NCBI RefSeq assembly: GCF_003255815.1
Contig: NC_037670.1
Span: 69,089,470-69,153,469 of the forward strand
DNA from: Theropithecus gelada
Taxonomy: Eukaryota; Chordata; Mammalia; Primates; Cercopithecidae
DNA length: 64,000 nucleotides
Reading direction: 5' to 3'
Shown: in pieces, positions 54,688 through 64,000 of the stretch
Numbering within the stretch: the first letter of the stretch is position 1
Layout: every line of letters begins with the position of its first letter
Program-made: the position numbers and the translations under genes
Notes under the pieces: model-generated
What the model was told of the DNA's origin: nothing
Databases searched by the model: none
What the model saw: the letters and a program-made list of their open reading frames with translations, nothing else

Positions 54688-55910
54688 CTGTAAAGACAAA
54701 AGCAGAGGTTCAGGTCCCTGGTGGCACCTGCCCAAACTCCATGCAAACACTCCCCTTTGCCACACCACACTCCCCCACTGCTTCCTGTCACATCGGTCTC
54801 ATCTTCCCCAAAAGCCTTCACCACCTGTGCCTTCCAGCAAGGATATCCAGGCCAGTGTCTATTCTGGCCTGGTGACAGCTGACTTCCCTGGGATGTCATA
54901 CCAGCAATGCTTCCTTAGAGAAGGGCATTTCCAAGCCCAGTTCCATCTCCTACATTGGAAGAGCAGCTGCAATTGGGATGCCTCCATGGGAAGGATGCAC
55001 TTCCCAAAACTGGTGCTTGAAGAGGACAGCTTTTTATCCGGCTTTTTAAATGGGGACAAGCAAGGCAATAAGAAATATACACTTTTCTTTTCTTCTTAGC
55101 TGAGTTTCCAGAGGACTGCAATTTAATATGTTCAAAGAATAGTTCAAGAAGCCACTCCGGACCCTCAGCATTAAGACAAAGGAAGGAGGGGGCAAACAGG
55201 TGAGCGGGAAGGAGGGGTGACAAGAGGAGATGAGGGGAGACCACAGAGTAAAGGAAAAGAAAGACAGCAACAGCACGGCTTAATAGGGGTCCTCAACTTT
55301 AATGTACCCCTAGGATTCTTGTTGAAAATGTGTATTTCTGGGTTTCACTCTCAGATTCTGATTTGGAAGGCCAAGAGTGGAGGGGAGGCCACGAATCAGC
55401 ATTTTCACCAAGCATCCAGGTAAATGCACACAGACGGTCAGGAGCCATACCTGGAGAAACACTGGAATGTCAGTAGAACAGAGGCCTGTAAAAATTAACT
55501 TTTTCCCTCACTTGTTAGAGCCACTAGAATTGCCACTGTATTTTTAACTAAAACTGGGCAGGCAAGGGCAGGCAAATGGATAACCAGAGGTGATGAAAAA
55601 TGCACTACAGATGCCTCTCCAGCCCCTCCACCTGCATAGGCAGTCCAGGAAGCCAATGCCGATGACCACTTCTAGCTTGCAGAGGGCCTCTGAAAAGGGA
55701 AGACTGTGGCAACCCCTGCCCTTGGACCCAGCACAGCATTTGATCTTATTCTCTTTGGTTAAGCACAGGGATGAGAACCATGAATGACAGTGAAATAACC
55801 ACCCCCATTCCAAAACAAACAAAACCAAACCTTGGCAACCTTAAGATTACCCGGGGAAGGGTGCGTGGGTGATCGTGTGGGCTATGTGTTGAAAATAGCC
55901 TGCTTTTGGG
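54688..55910. other. Sequence 5' of the BLVRA ATG exon, presumably intron 1
   Basis: No second exon, CpG island or promoter motif seen. About 55270-55380 resembles a worn MER-type repeat (TGTACCCCTAGGATTCTTG words). Confidence 0.45.
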
Positions 55911-56212
55911 GCTGGACACTGTGGCTTACGCTTGTAATCCCAGCACTTTGGGAGGACGAGGAAGGCAGATCACCTGAGGTCAGGAGTTCTAGGCCAGCCT
56001 GGCCAACATGGTGAAACCCTGTCTCTACTAAAAATACAAAAACTTAGCCAGGCGTGATGGCGTATGCCTGTAATCCCACCTACTCGGGAGGCTGAGGCAG
56101 AAGAATTGCTTGAACTCGGGAGGTGGAGGCTGCAGTGAGCCAAGATCGAGCCACTGCACTCCCAGCCTGGGCAACAGAGTGAGACTCTGTCTCAAAGAAA
56201 AAAAAAAAAAAA
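55911..56212 (+). mobile_element. Alu (plus)
   Basis: GGCTGGACACTGTGG to A-tail; GAAAATAGCCTGCTTT on both sides, a 16-bp target duplication. Confidence 0.95.
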
Positions 56213-56493
56213 GAAAATAGCCTGCTTTCGGCAACTCCCCTCCCTTCTCTCTTACCATTGCTCCTTCCTGCTTTGAGAGCGGGTCTCATGACCCAACCTG
56301 GCCAGCACACATGATGCCTTTCCTTTTGCAGTCTGGAGCCTTTTCACATCTCCTGAAACAAATCTGAAAAAGGGAACCTACTAGAAAAAACACTCCAAAA
56401 AGCAGAATGTGACAAAGAAAGTGGACTTTCTTCTCAGATCCTGGGGAGGCAATGTAGGTGTGATGTCTCTTTATGCATAAAATATCTCAGAAA

Positions 56494-56890
56494 GGCCAGG
56501 CACAGTAGCTCACGCCTGTAATCCCAGCACTGTGGGAGGCTGAGGTGGGAGGATCACTTGAGCCCAGGAGTCCAAGACCAGCTTGGACAACATAGCAAGA
56601 CCCTGTCTTTACTTAAAAAATTAGCCAGGCATCATGGCATACGCCTATAGTCCTAGCTACTTGGGAGGCTGAGGCAGGAGGATTGCTTGAGCCCAATAAT
56701 TTGAGGCTGCAGTGAGCTATGATCATGCCACTGCACTCTAGCCTAAAGTGATAGTGACATGAGTCACTGACATGTCACATGTCATCACCTCTGTCACTCA
56801 CAGGATGACAGAGACCCTATCTCTTTTTTTGCCCCCAAACTACTTTGTACCCAGATGAGAGACCTTGTCTCATTAAAAAAAAAAAATATA
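56494..56890 (+). mobile_element. Alu (plus) with disrupted right end
   Basis: GGCCAGGCACAGTAGC to the right arm, then about 100 extra bases with CATGTCAC repeats and a second GAGACCTTGTCTC before the A/AT tail. ATATCTCAGAA on both sides delimits the whole as one insertion. Confidence 0.85.
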
Positions 56891-57219
56891 TATATATATC
56901 TCAGAAGGATAACTAAGACACTGAGAGCTGACCCACAGGCGGTGGGTGGGGTGGGAGCACCAGCACTAAGTGGCGGATGCGTGAAGACACAGCAGCAGAG
57001 GGTCCCCAGCAAGCACACTCTGCTCTTCCTCCCCTGCTACCTGGAGGCCCCACAGAGATGCCCTCCCCAACACCCTGCTGTGCTTTACTTCTGTTTTTAA
57101 GAACTTTCGTTCAAGTCTCCCTTGGAGCTTGCACATGAGTGACAGAGTCACATAACAGAACACCCAAATGTGAGGAGGATGAGAACAGATGTGAACCTCT
57201 CTGGGTCAGCTAGTTCATA
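56891..57219. other. Intergenic/intron, no feature recognised
   Basis: No exon or clear repeat. Confidence 0.45.
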
Positions 57220-57420
57220 CACATTAACCCTAATCCTCAGAACCCTGGCAAACAACAACAACAACAACAAAACCAAACTAGTATTAATTCCATTTTACAG
57301 ATGAAGTGCCTGGAGTTCAGGGAGGGTAAAGCACCCTGCCTCACAGCCAAGGCACTACAGCACTGCCCTGCAGTTTCCAGACTTCCTGGTTCTAGACTCA
57401 AACCCCAGGCTCTGCCAGAG
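57220..57420 (-). mobile_element. MIR (antisense)
   Basis: ATTCCATTTTACAGATGAAG, TTCAGGGAGGGTAAAGCACC and GACTCAAACCCCAGGCTCTG are antisense MIR words; an (AAC)n run sits at about 57256-57270. Confidence 0.75.
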
Positions 57421-57944
57421 GCCTTGACAGGTCCTGTCTTACATTCACCCAGAGAGCTTCCATGCTAAACAGGAGACCTGGTGTCCAGTCCTGTCAGTCC
57501 TGAACTACCCAAGCAACTATGACAGTCAAACAGGTCACAGGCTATAGGCTGAATGGCTGGACTTCATCTCTAAGGTCTGCTCCAGCTCTAAATTGCTCTA
57601 TGGTTTCCAGACAAGGAAATTCAGGTAACTCTTGTAACAGACAGAATTGATACCCTCAGTCATGATCACAGAATGTAAATTATGATTATAGCAAGAAGGC
57701 CCTAGCTGACTGACAGATCAAAATGTTTGCCAGAGTGTGGCGGTTAAAATGTGGTCAGGAATACACTCTGACATTATTAGGGGACTAAAAGTGGGTAGCA
57801 TCTCTGTGGAAGGCAGTGTAGCAATAACTCTTAAAATTCCAATCTGACCTAGCAATTCTACTGCTTCCTATTTCTGTCTCCAGCCCCCAAACTACATTCA
57901 GAAGAAACTGCCCTGAGTCTTTTGACCTTGAAGAAATCTCACTA
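57421..57944. other. No gene seen
   Basis: Includes an L1-3'-end-like patch at about 57770-57860 (AGTGTAGCAATAACTCTTAA). Nothing coding. Confidence 0.4.
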
Positions 57945-57956
57945 CTACTTGCTTTT
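57945..57956. repeat. Target-site duplication, VMA21 retrocopy (3' side)
   Basis: CTACTTGCTTTT, identical to 58557-58568 on the other side of the retrocopy. It overlaps the start of the T-run and is typical of L1-endonuclease insertion. Confidence 0.85.
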
Positions 57957-58556
57957 TCTTTTTTTTTGTAATAAACATATGTATTTATAACTAATTTAAC
58001 TTTTCCAAATTCTCATTTGCAAATGAGATTTATATAGTTAAAACTGAATATACAAACCAACATATTAGGAGGATCAAAATTTACACTACTCAAACGTGAC
58101 TCCTTAAGACGGACTTTAACATGTTCTTTCAACTTTATTCAAATCAGATGTCCCCCCTCCAGCATATATCATTTTAAAAAATGAATTTAATGCTATCAAA
58201 AGGTGATGTTCACTTTAATCCTGTTTGCCTTCACACCACTGTCGTGAGTCTTCATTCCAGGCCACATACATAAAGAGGGCCAGCACCACATGGCCACCGA
58301 CCACTGCAACACTAGCAGCATAAAAATATCTGTCCCTATTGGACATCCCAAGGGCGCCTTCAAATATGTAAGATTTAGTTGTGAAATATAACCCAATAGG
58401 AACGGTGATCATTAAATCTATGAAGAACAGGAGTGTCTTCAGTGTAGATGCTAATGAGCTTTCTTTTCTGAACTTAGGAGGCTGCAATGCGTTCAGTGCT
58501 GCTTTATCCGGGCGCTCCATGGTGTAACTGTGCTGGCACAGGCACTCGGTGGCAGG
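57957..58556 (-). pseudogene. VMA21 retrocopy with an uninterrupted 101-codon frame
   Basis: Intronless copy of VMA21, the ER-resident assembly chaperone of the V-ATPase proton-channel sector. The frame 58520-58215 codes 101 aa, the normal family length, starting MERPDKAALNALQPP and ending EGKQD. Two hydrophobic segments (about residues 28-46 and 66-88) are recognisable. Signs of LINE-mediated retroposition: no introns, about 36 bases of 5' UTR, an oligo-A tail (T-run near 57953-57968 on the plus strand) and a perfect 12-bp target-site duplication. Against the human protein as I remember it there are about 11 missense changes, including charged residues in or near membrane segments (T34I/A35D) and G91D, R97C. 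That suggests relaxed constraint. It lies upstream of the BLVRA ATG exon on the same strand, probably within BLVRA intron 1. No promoter seen; expression unknown. Confidence 0.88.
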
Positions 58557-58568
58557 CTACTTGCTTTT
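58557..58568. repeat. Target-site duplication, VMA21 retrocopy (5' side)
   Basis: CTACTTGCTTTT, the second copy of the 12-bp duplication. It sets the 5' limit of the retrocopy at 58556. Confidence 0.85.
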
Positions 58569-58792
58569 CCTTTCTAATGAGATCTTAAAGGAAAATTTTC
58601 CTATAAAAGTGGTCTACAAAACATTACTTATGAACTTTATTGTTTTCCTACATAATCTGGGGAATGCAAAACAAAAGAAAACAAACAAACAAAAGGATGT
58701 GGACAGATGCATATGCATGAGAAAGAAGCCTACCTGGAACTCGTACACTGGGCATCAGGGGTGTACCAGCTAGAATAAATGGCATTGCTGTT

Positions 58793-58963
58793 TATTTGCT
58801 TATTTTTCAGGGTCAGAGTTTCGTTCTTTAACCCAGACTGGAAAGAAGTGGCATGCATGATCACAGCTCACTGCAACCTCGAACTCCTGGGTTCAACTGA
58901 ACCTCCTGCCTCAGCCTCCCAAAGTTCTGAGACTGCAGGCATGAGCCACTGCACCTGGCCACA
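58793..58963 (-). mobile_element. Alu monomer-like fragment (minus)
   Basis: About 170 bases ending GCACCTGGCC; lacks the second monomer (FLAM-like or deleted Alu). Confidence 0.75.
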
Positions 58964-59503
58964 CTGCTGTTTTTAAAGCACATTCAGCTGGGGTACCCCA
59001 ACTCGTTGCTCACAGAGCTTTGAGTGCCTGGCAGGACTTGCCATGGTCACATAACTGTAAAGGCCAGACAGATCCTTTCTGTGCTGTTTCCCCTTCTGCT
59101 TTCAACTCCCCCTTATAAGAAGATGCACTGTCAGGAGAGGCAGCAATCCCAGGCCAAGCGAGATCTGGCTCCACCTTCCAACTCTCTGCCTGCCCATCAC
59201 ACAGCTCCCTCTCCTTTCCTCCCCATCATCTGGCCAGGACTAGTTAAACACTGAACAGAATCCAGGAGGAACTTTATTCTGTATTTTAATATATCTTAAA
59301 ATATCTAAGACCTAATCCTGTAACAAAAAAGTTTTGGTTTGTTTAGTTTTTCTTTTTTATTTAAATGTCAAAGGTTTAGTATTTAAATGGTCAAACACAG
59401 AAACATTCTGTTTTCTAAGTTTTAGTATTATGCTGAGAAATATTTTCCCAAAAGACTTATATTAAATAGATATATTTTTATTTTCTTATAGATTTTTAAC
59501 TTT
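58964..59503. other. No gene seen
   Basis: GC-moderate then AT-rich DNA; no repeat recognised. Confidence 0.45.
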
Positions 59504-59802
59504 TTTTTTTTTTTCTTGAGACAGTTTCACTCTTGTCACCCAAGCTGGAGTGCAATGGTGCGATCTCGGCTCACTGCAACCTGTGCCTCCCAGGTTCAAG
59601 CCATTCTCCCATCTCAGCCTCCTGAGTAGCTGGGATTACAGGCGCCCGCCACCACACCACCACGCTAATTTTTATATTTTTAGTAGAAATGGGGTTCCAC
59701 CATGTTGGCCAGGCTGGTCTGGAACTCCTGACCTCAGGTGACCCACCCACCTGGGCCTCCCAAAAAGGTGGGATTACAGGCATAAGCCACCACGCCTGGT
59801 CT
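59504..59802 (-). mobile_element. Alu (minus)
   Basis: T-run to ACGCCTGGTC; a CACCAC repeat at about 59650-59664. Confidence 0.92.
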
Positions 59803-60302
59803 TAACTTTTCTTTATTTACATTTTTATTTTTTAATCAAATCTAAACAGTATTTTGGTATATGGCAAGAGATAAGGCTGTAAATTTACATTTCTCCAAAT
59901 AGTTGTTCCTACGTTATTTATTGAATATTTAATCCTTTCCCCCAGTGACTCCACACTTAAATTTTTATGAATACAGTTATTCTTTTTTTCATTTTTTCTG
60001 CTGTGCCACAGACCTCTATTCCCATGGTTATAACATACTGTTTACGTGATTGTGGCTTTACAGTGTTTCAATACCTGGTAATTCAAGTTCTCTCATTAAT
60101 CTTGTTCAGTATTATTATATATTCTTACTTGCCTAGACCGCCATATTAATTTTAGAACATCTTACCAAGTTAAAAAATTCCACTGGGACTGCGACTATGA
60201 TTGCCTCAAATTTATACATTAAATTAGGGTGAATTAATAAGCCTTCCCATCCAGAAACATGGTATGCCTTTCTAAGAGTAGCCACTTTAAAAATAAATAA
60301 AT
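59803..60302. other. AT-rich stretch, perhaps old LINE-1
   Basis: Words such as TATGGCAAGAGATAAGGCTG, CCAGTGACTCCACACTT and CCTCTATTCCCATGGTTAT are like an antisense old L1 3' region. Not certain. Confidence 0.45.
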
Positions 60303-60605
60303 AGGCCAGGTGTGGAGGCTCATGCCTGTAATCCCAGCACTTTGGGAGGCCGAGGTGGGCAGATCACTTGAGACCAGGAGTTCAAGACGAGCCTGACCAA
60401 CATGGTGAAATCCTGTCTCTACTAAAATTACAAAAATTAGCAGGGTGTGGTGAACGAGCCTGTAATACCAGCTATTTGGGAAGCTGAGACATGAGAATTG
60501 CTTGAACCCGGGACGCAGAGGTTGCAGTGAGCCGTGTTCACGCCACTGCACTCCAGCTTGGATGACAGAGCAAGACTCTGTCTCTAAATAAACAAATAAT
60601 TTAAA
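60303..60605 (+). mobile_element. Alu (plus)
   Basis: GGCCAGGTGTGGAGGC to an (AAATAA)n-type tail; TTTAAAAATAAATA-like flank repeated after the tail. Confidence 0.9.
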
Positions 60606-62815
60606 AAGAAGAATCTTGAGTTAGTTCCTGAATTATTGCATAATGACAAATAACAGCTTAGGCTGTAGTGGCTCACTAGGAAGTTGAAAGAAAAAAGTCA
60701 ACACCTTTGCAGAAACAACTTGCTTGAAGCAATTTAAAGCAGGTTTCTCCTCCCCCCAAATCTACTGCAGCCGGTCTGCAAAACAGTCTTGGTGTTTGAG
60801 CCTTTATTTGCTTTGACTCCAAGACACAATGGGCTCAGGTGCACAGAGATGAACTGTCTCTCTAGGGGATGAAGAGCCAGCCTGTGACCCCAGAGAACAG
60901 AGTTCTAGAACTGGCTTGGCACCAGGTGATCAAGAGCAGGGCACGGGGTCCCTTGTGCCTTAGTTTCTGTACCTTGAAATAGAAGAGGGGGCAGATGAAT
61001 TTAGATGACCCTTACGTTCTCTTTCTGTGCTAACATGGTATCACTTTAACCCACTTTACTTCTTTTTTTTGCGGGGGTTGGGGGGTTCTCTTTCGGTTTA
61101 ACTTTCTTGGTGTCTGGCTTGGTTAACTGAAGGTTTTTAGCTTCTCTTCTGGCTCCACAAGCAAACTAGGTTGAGGCTCAGGTTGCAGCCATTAAGGCCC
61201 CAGGCACAAAAGTGCTGTACAGATAGGGCTTCTCCTTGGCACTCTGCCAAAGAGAAGCCACTCTCTTCCCTGCCCCACTTTTTCAGCCCCCATCTGCTCT
61301 ATGTCCCTTCTGTTCCTCCTCCTCACCACTTCAAAAGCTTCTACCTTTTACTGAAAGTGATCTTAATATAACAGGAGAGAAATGAGATGAGGTCAATGAC
61401 TTTCATTAAGCCTAGTGTATTTAAACTTGGAAGGGCATAATCATGTTTGAAAAGAGCTGCTTATTAACTCAAATAATTGTAGAACAATGTGCAACTCGAC
61501 TTCAAAATAGGGTTGAGAGCAGAACTTTCTGGAGTCCCATACAGGTTTTTGGGCACTGACCCCCGCCAGAAGGTCCAGGTCATAACTATGTTCCCTTACT
61601 GTTGAAAGATGAGTTCTGCCCAGCCAAGTGCAACAGGAACTGCCTAGACAGGCACAACTCACAAGTGCGGGGGTGGGAGAGGGGTGGGCAGGGGAAGGAA
61701 TACAAATCTTCCACACAGTCAAAACATGTGTGGGTCTAACTTTTGTTTCTAACATTTTAAAAGCTCAATAATTATGCTTTCAAAGATCTCTAGAGAGAAC
61801 ATCTTTCTTCAGCAGATCAAGATTTTTTACAAGCAAGATTTCACAATGTGTTATCTGCATCCTCAATATTAATTACATAAATAATTTTATTCTTTACACC
61901 AATTGTATCATGTTCTTTCACTGTTTTGTTTTCCCTTAGATTTTTTAAGGTGCTCCAAGTTCTCAGATTTCAGGTGAGGAACTTCAAGGTCTTTTCAAAG
62001 TCTGAGGTTTTCTGAGTTTATCAAAGAGAAATAGCTAAGTTACAAGAAAAATCATTACGTATAAGTGTGAGTTATATAAAATATTCAACTATTCACTCAG
62101 ACATCAGTAAATATTCGTTTTAGCACAACAAACAGCACACATGAGTTGAAATAAGGTGGACAGAAAAAAACCTAAAGAAATCCTGTAGCACCTAAAAAAG
62201 AGAATGACATGACATCACAGCGTGAAACAGAGCCAGGGGTCAAAAGCAGCAGTGGCCCATGGGTGTGCAGTATGTGCTTTGTTTTTCAAAAACATTTTTT
62301 GCCTATTTCCTTTTATTCCCATAATATCCCTAAGAAGTACAGCTCCCCCAACCTTCATTCTGCAGAGGCAGAAAGACATTGGATCCCTTGCTGATGGTGA
62401 TCCCCAGTGGCCCCTCCAATGGCCTCATCAGGCAGGCTGACTGTACTCTTAGCATCCACCTGGGTTTAGCCAGTGCAGGAGATCGGCAGGCAAGGAACAG
62501 AAAGAGAGAGGCTGGGGGTACTTGTGCTCCCCCTGCCCAGTCCCCAGGCTGCTGCTCTGGCAGTGGCTGCATTCTGTGATGGCCACAGCAGCTCTGGACG
62601 GGGGTGGCTCCTCCAGCAGTACTCCAGCCCTCTCCTCCCAACTCTGGTCTCCTCCCTACCCCTTCAAACCAGAGTGGGGGTGCCCACTGAAGCTCTTTCC
62701 TGTGTGCCTCACCATCACTTGTTGGTTCCTCCAATCCTGCCCACTCTTCTTTAAAAATTCTCCTTAAAATTCCTTTCATTTTTATGCTTTTCACTGTTGG
62801 GATCTCAACTGATAA
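60606..62815. other. No gene or exon recognised
   Basis: About 2.2 kb of low-repeat DNA. A 188-codon minus ORF at 62896-62330 has no recognisable domain and overlaps MER5A-like sequence, so I treat it as chance. No CpG island. Confidence 0.45.
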
Positions 62816-62932
62816 ACCTGGTGGTATATCAGTTTGCAGCATCCCTGGCTTTTCCCCACTAGATGCCAGTGGCATATACACTTTTCCCCCCAGCACGTCA
62901 ATCAGAAATGTCAGTAAGAACTACTGGGTTAA
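62816..62932 (-). mobile_element. MER5A-like fragment (antisense), left arm of an inverted repeat
   Basis: GCAGCATCCCTGGC, CACTAGATGCCAGTGGCAT and AGAAATGTCAGTAAGAACTA are antisense MER5A words, inverted relative to the copy at 63.5 kb. Confidence 0.75.
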
Positions 62933-63254
62933 GGGCTGGGTGCGGTGTCTTATGCCTGTAATCCCAGCACTTTGGGAGGCTGCGGCAGGCACGGTACGGA
63001 TCATAAGGTTAAGAGATCCAGACCATCCTGGACAACGTGGTGAAACCCCATCTCTACTAAAAATACAAAAATTACCTGGACATGGTGGCACGCACCAGTA
63101 GTCCCAGATACTCAGGAGGCTGAGGCAGGAGAGTTGCTTGAACCCAGGAGGCAGAGGTTGCAATGAGCTGAGATCGTCCCACTGCACTCCAGCCTGGGTG
63201 ACAGAGCAAGACTCCATCTCAAAAAAAGAAAACAAAACAAAACAAAAAAACCAA
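62933..63254 (+). mobile_element. Alu (plus), inserted in the left arm
   Basis: GGCTGGGTGCGGTG to an (A)nC-rich tail; ACTACTGGGTTAA at about 62921-62933 and 63271-63283 is the target duplication. Confidence 0.93.
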
Positions 63255-63269
63255 AAAAACCCAAAAAAC

Positions 63270-63511
63270 AACTACTGGGTTAATGGAAATCACTAAATTA
63301 TTGCTGACAAAGCTCTAGAGTTTCACATTCCAATTTGCACGTGGGAGAGATGCAAAACCTCACAGTAAATTAATAGCACAGCCAGGACTAAACAGCTTCC
63401 TTGGCTTACATTATGTTTCCCTTTTGATTTCAGTCTCTCTCCCACATGCAAATTGGAATCTGAAACTCTAGAGCTTTGTCAGCAATAAATTACTGATTTT
63501 CATTAACCCAG
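63270..63511. repeat. Inverted repeat, about 80-bp inner arms
   Basis: Left inner arm 63270-63350 and right inner arm 63428-63511 are reverse complements with about five mismatches in 81 bases; core GACAAAGCTCTAGAGTTTCA. The spacer is about 77 bases. The arms continue outward into MER5A-like sequence. Confidence 0.88.
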
Positions 63512-63710
63512 TAGTTCTCACTGACATTTCTGATTGTTGTACTCGGGGGAAAAGGGTATGTGCCATTGGCATCTAGTAGGGAAAGGCCACGGATGCTTCA
63601 AAACATCCTGTGATGCACAGGACACCTTCCTACCCCCACTACACACACACAACAAAGAGTTATCCAGCCCAAAATGTCAACAATGCCAGAGTTGAAAAAG
63701 CCTGGATTAC
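63500..63710 (+). mobile_element. MER5A-type hAT nonautonomous transposon, nearly full length
   Basis: CAGTAGTTCTCACTGACATT, TTGGCATCTAGTAGGGAAAG, GATGCACAGGACACC and AAAATGTCAACAATGCCAGA are sense MER5A words in order. Right arm of the inverted repeat. Confidence 0.85.
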
Positions 63711-64000
63711 TCATCATGCAGAATGAACTACAGCTGTGACCTTCCTCCTCGTTCCAGAAGTATGGGGAAGGATAAGGGAGAGGGTGACCCTCTCAGGTGG
63801 GGCCAGCTGCCAGCCTCAGAGGTCTAAGGGTAAAGGTAAAAGCAACTCTTGCCCTGGAGGGAGTTGGATACTTTGGAATCTATCGAGAAAAATATAATAG
63901 CTACATGGGACACAAGTCTGGAAATATAGACATCAAAATATTAACAGTAATTATGTCTCTGAGTGGTGAAACTTTTAGTGACTACTTTCTTTTTGCTTAT
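63711..64000. other. No feature recognised
   Basis: Ordinary DNA to the end of the window; no BLVRA exon 1 seen. Confidence 0.45.

Noticed and set aside
62330..62896. 188-codon minus-strand ORF
   Set aside because: No recognisable domain, overlaps a MER5A-like repeat, and has no promoter or splice evidence.
54688..64000. BLVRA promoter or first exon within the window
   Set aside because: No CpG island, and no donor-bearing leader that I could join to the acceptor at 54688; probably beyond the right edge.

Overview
This is primate nuclear DNA: dense Alu elements (about 50), LINE-1/LINE-2/MIR relics, ERV proviruses and LTRs, and one multi-exon gene with GT-AG introns. Two things point to an Old World monkey rather than human. 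The youngest Alus carry the GCTCAAGCCTG start and the GCTGAGATCC(G)GCCAC right-arm signature that I associate with cercopithecoid AluY subfamilies. The gene in the window also differs from the human protein as I remember it at several residues. Species is an inference. Layout: (1) 0-9.5 kb lies downstream of the gene and holds nested L1 > Alu > solo LTR, further Alus, and a minus-strand ERV remnant (LTR plus env tail) with a tRNA-Lys-like relic and a minisatellite nearby. (2) 9.5-22.4 kb is a pile-up of endogenous retroviruses on the minus strand. A lysine-primer (ERVK/betaretrovirus-like) LTR + gag lies at the right. Next to it is a class I provirus 'A' (LTR, gag, pol remnants, env), which switches inside env into the pol of a second class I provirus 'B' (pol, env, LTR10-like 3' LTR). 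A second lysine-primer LTR follows. All are broken by stops, frameshifts, deletions and Alus. (3) 23.4-54.7 kb contains seven exons of BLVRA (biliverdin reductase A) on the minus strand. The 12 + 122 + 120 + 98 + 108 + 172 + 259 coding bases sum to 891, i.e. 296 codons plus stop, so the whole coding sequence is present. The non-coding first exon and promoter are not seen and probably lie beyond 64 kb. (4) 57.9-58.6 kb holds an intronless retrocopy of VMA21 with an uninterrupted 101-codon frame, oligo-A tail and a 12-bp target-site duplication. (5) 62.8-63.7 kb is an inverted-repeat structure built on MER5A-like sequence and later split by an Alu. The only gene I regard as functional is BLVRA, the cytosolic enzyme that reduces biliverdin to bilirubin after heme oxygenase. 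The VMA21 copy could in principle make protein, but it has several non-conservative changes and no visible promoter. The rest is repeat DNA or unrecognised intergenic/intronic sequence. I found no CRISPR, operon or bacterial-type system.
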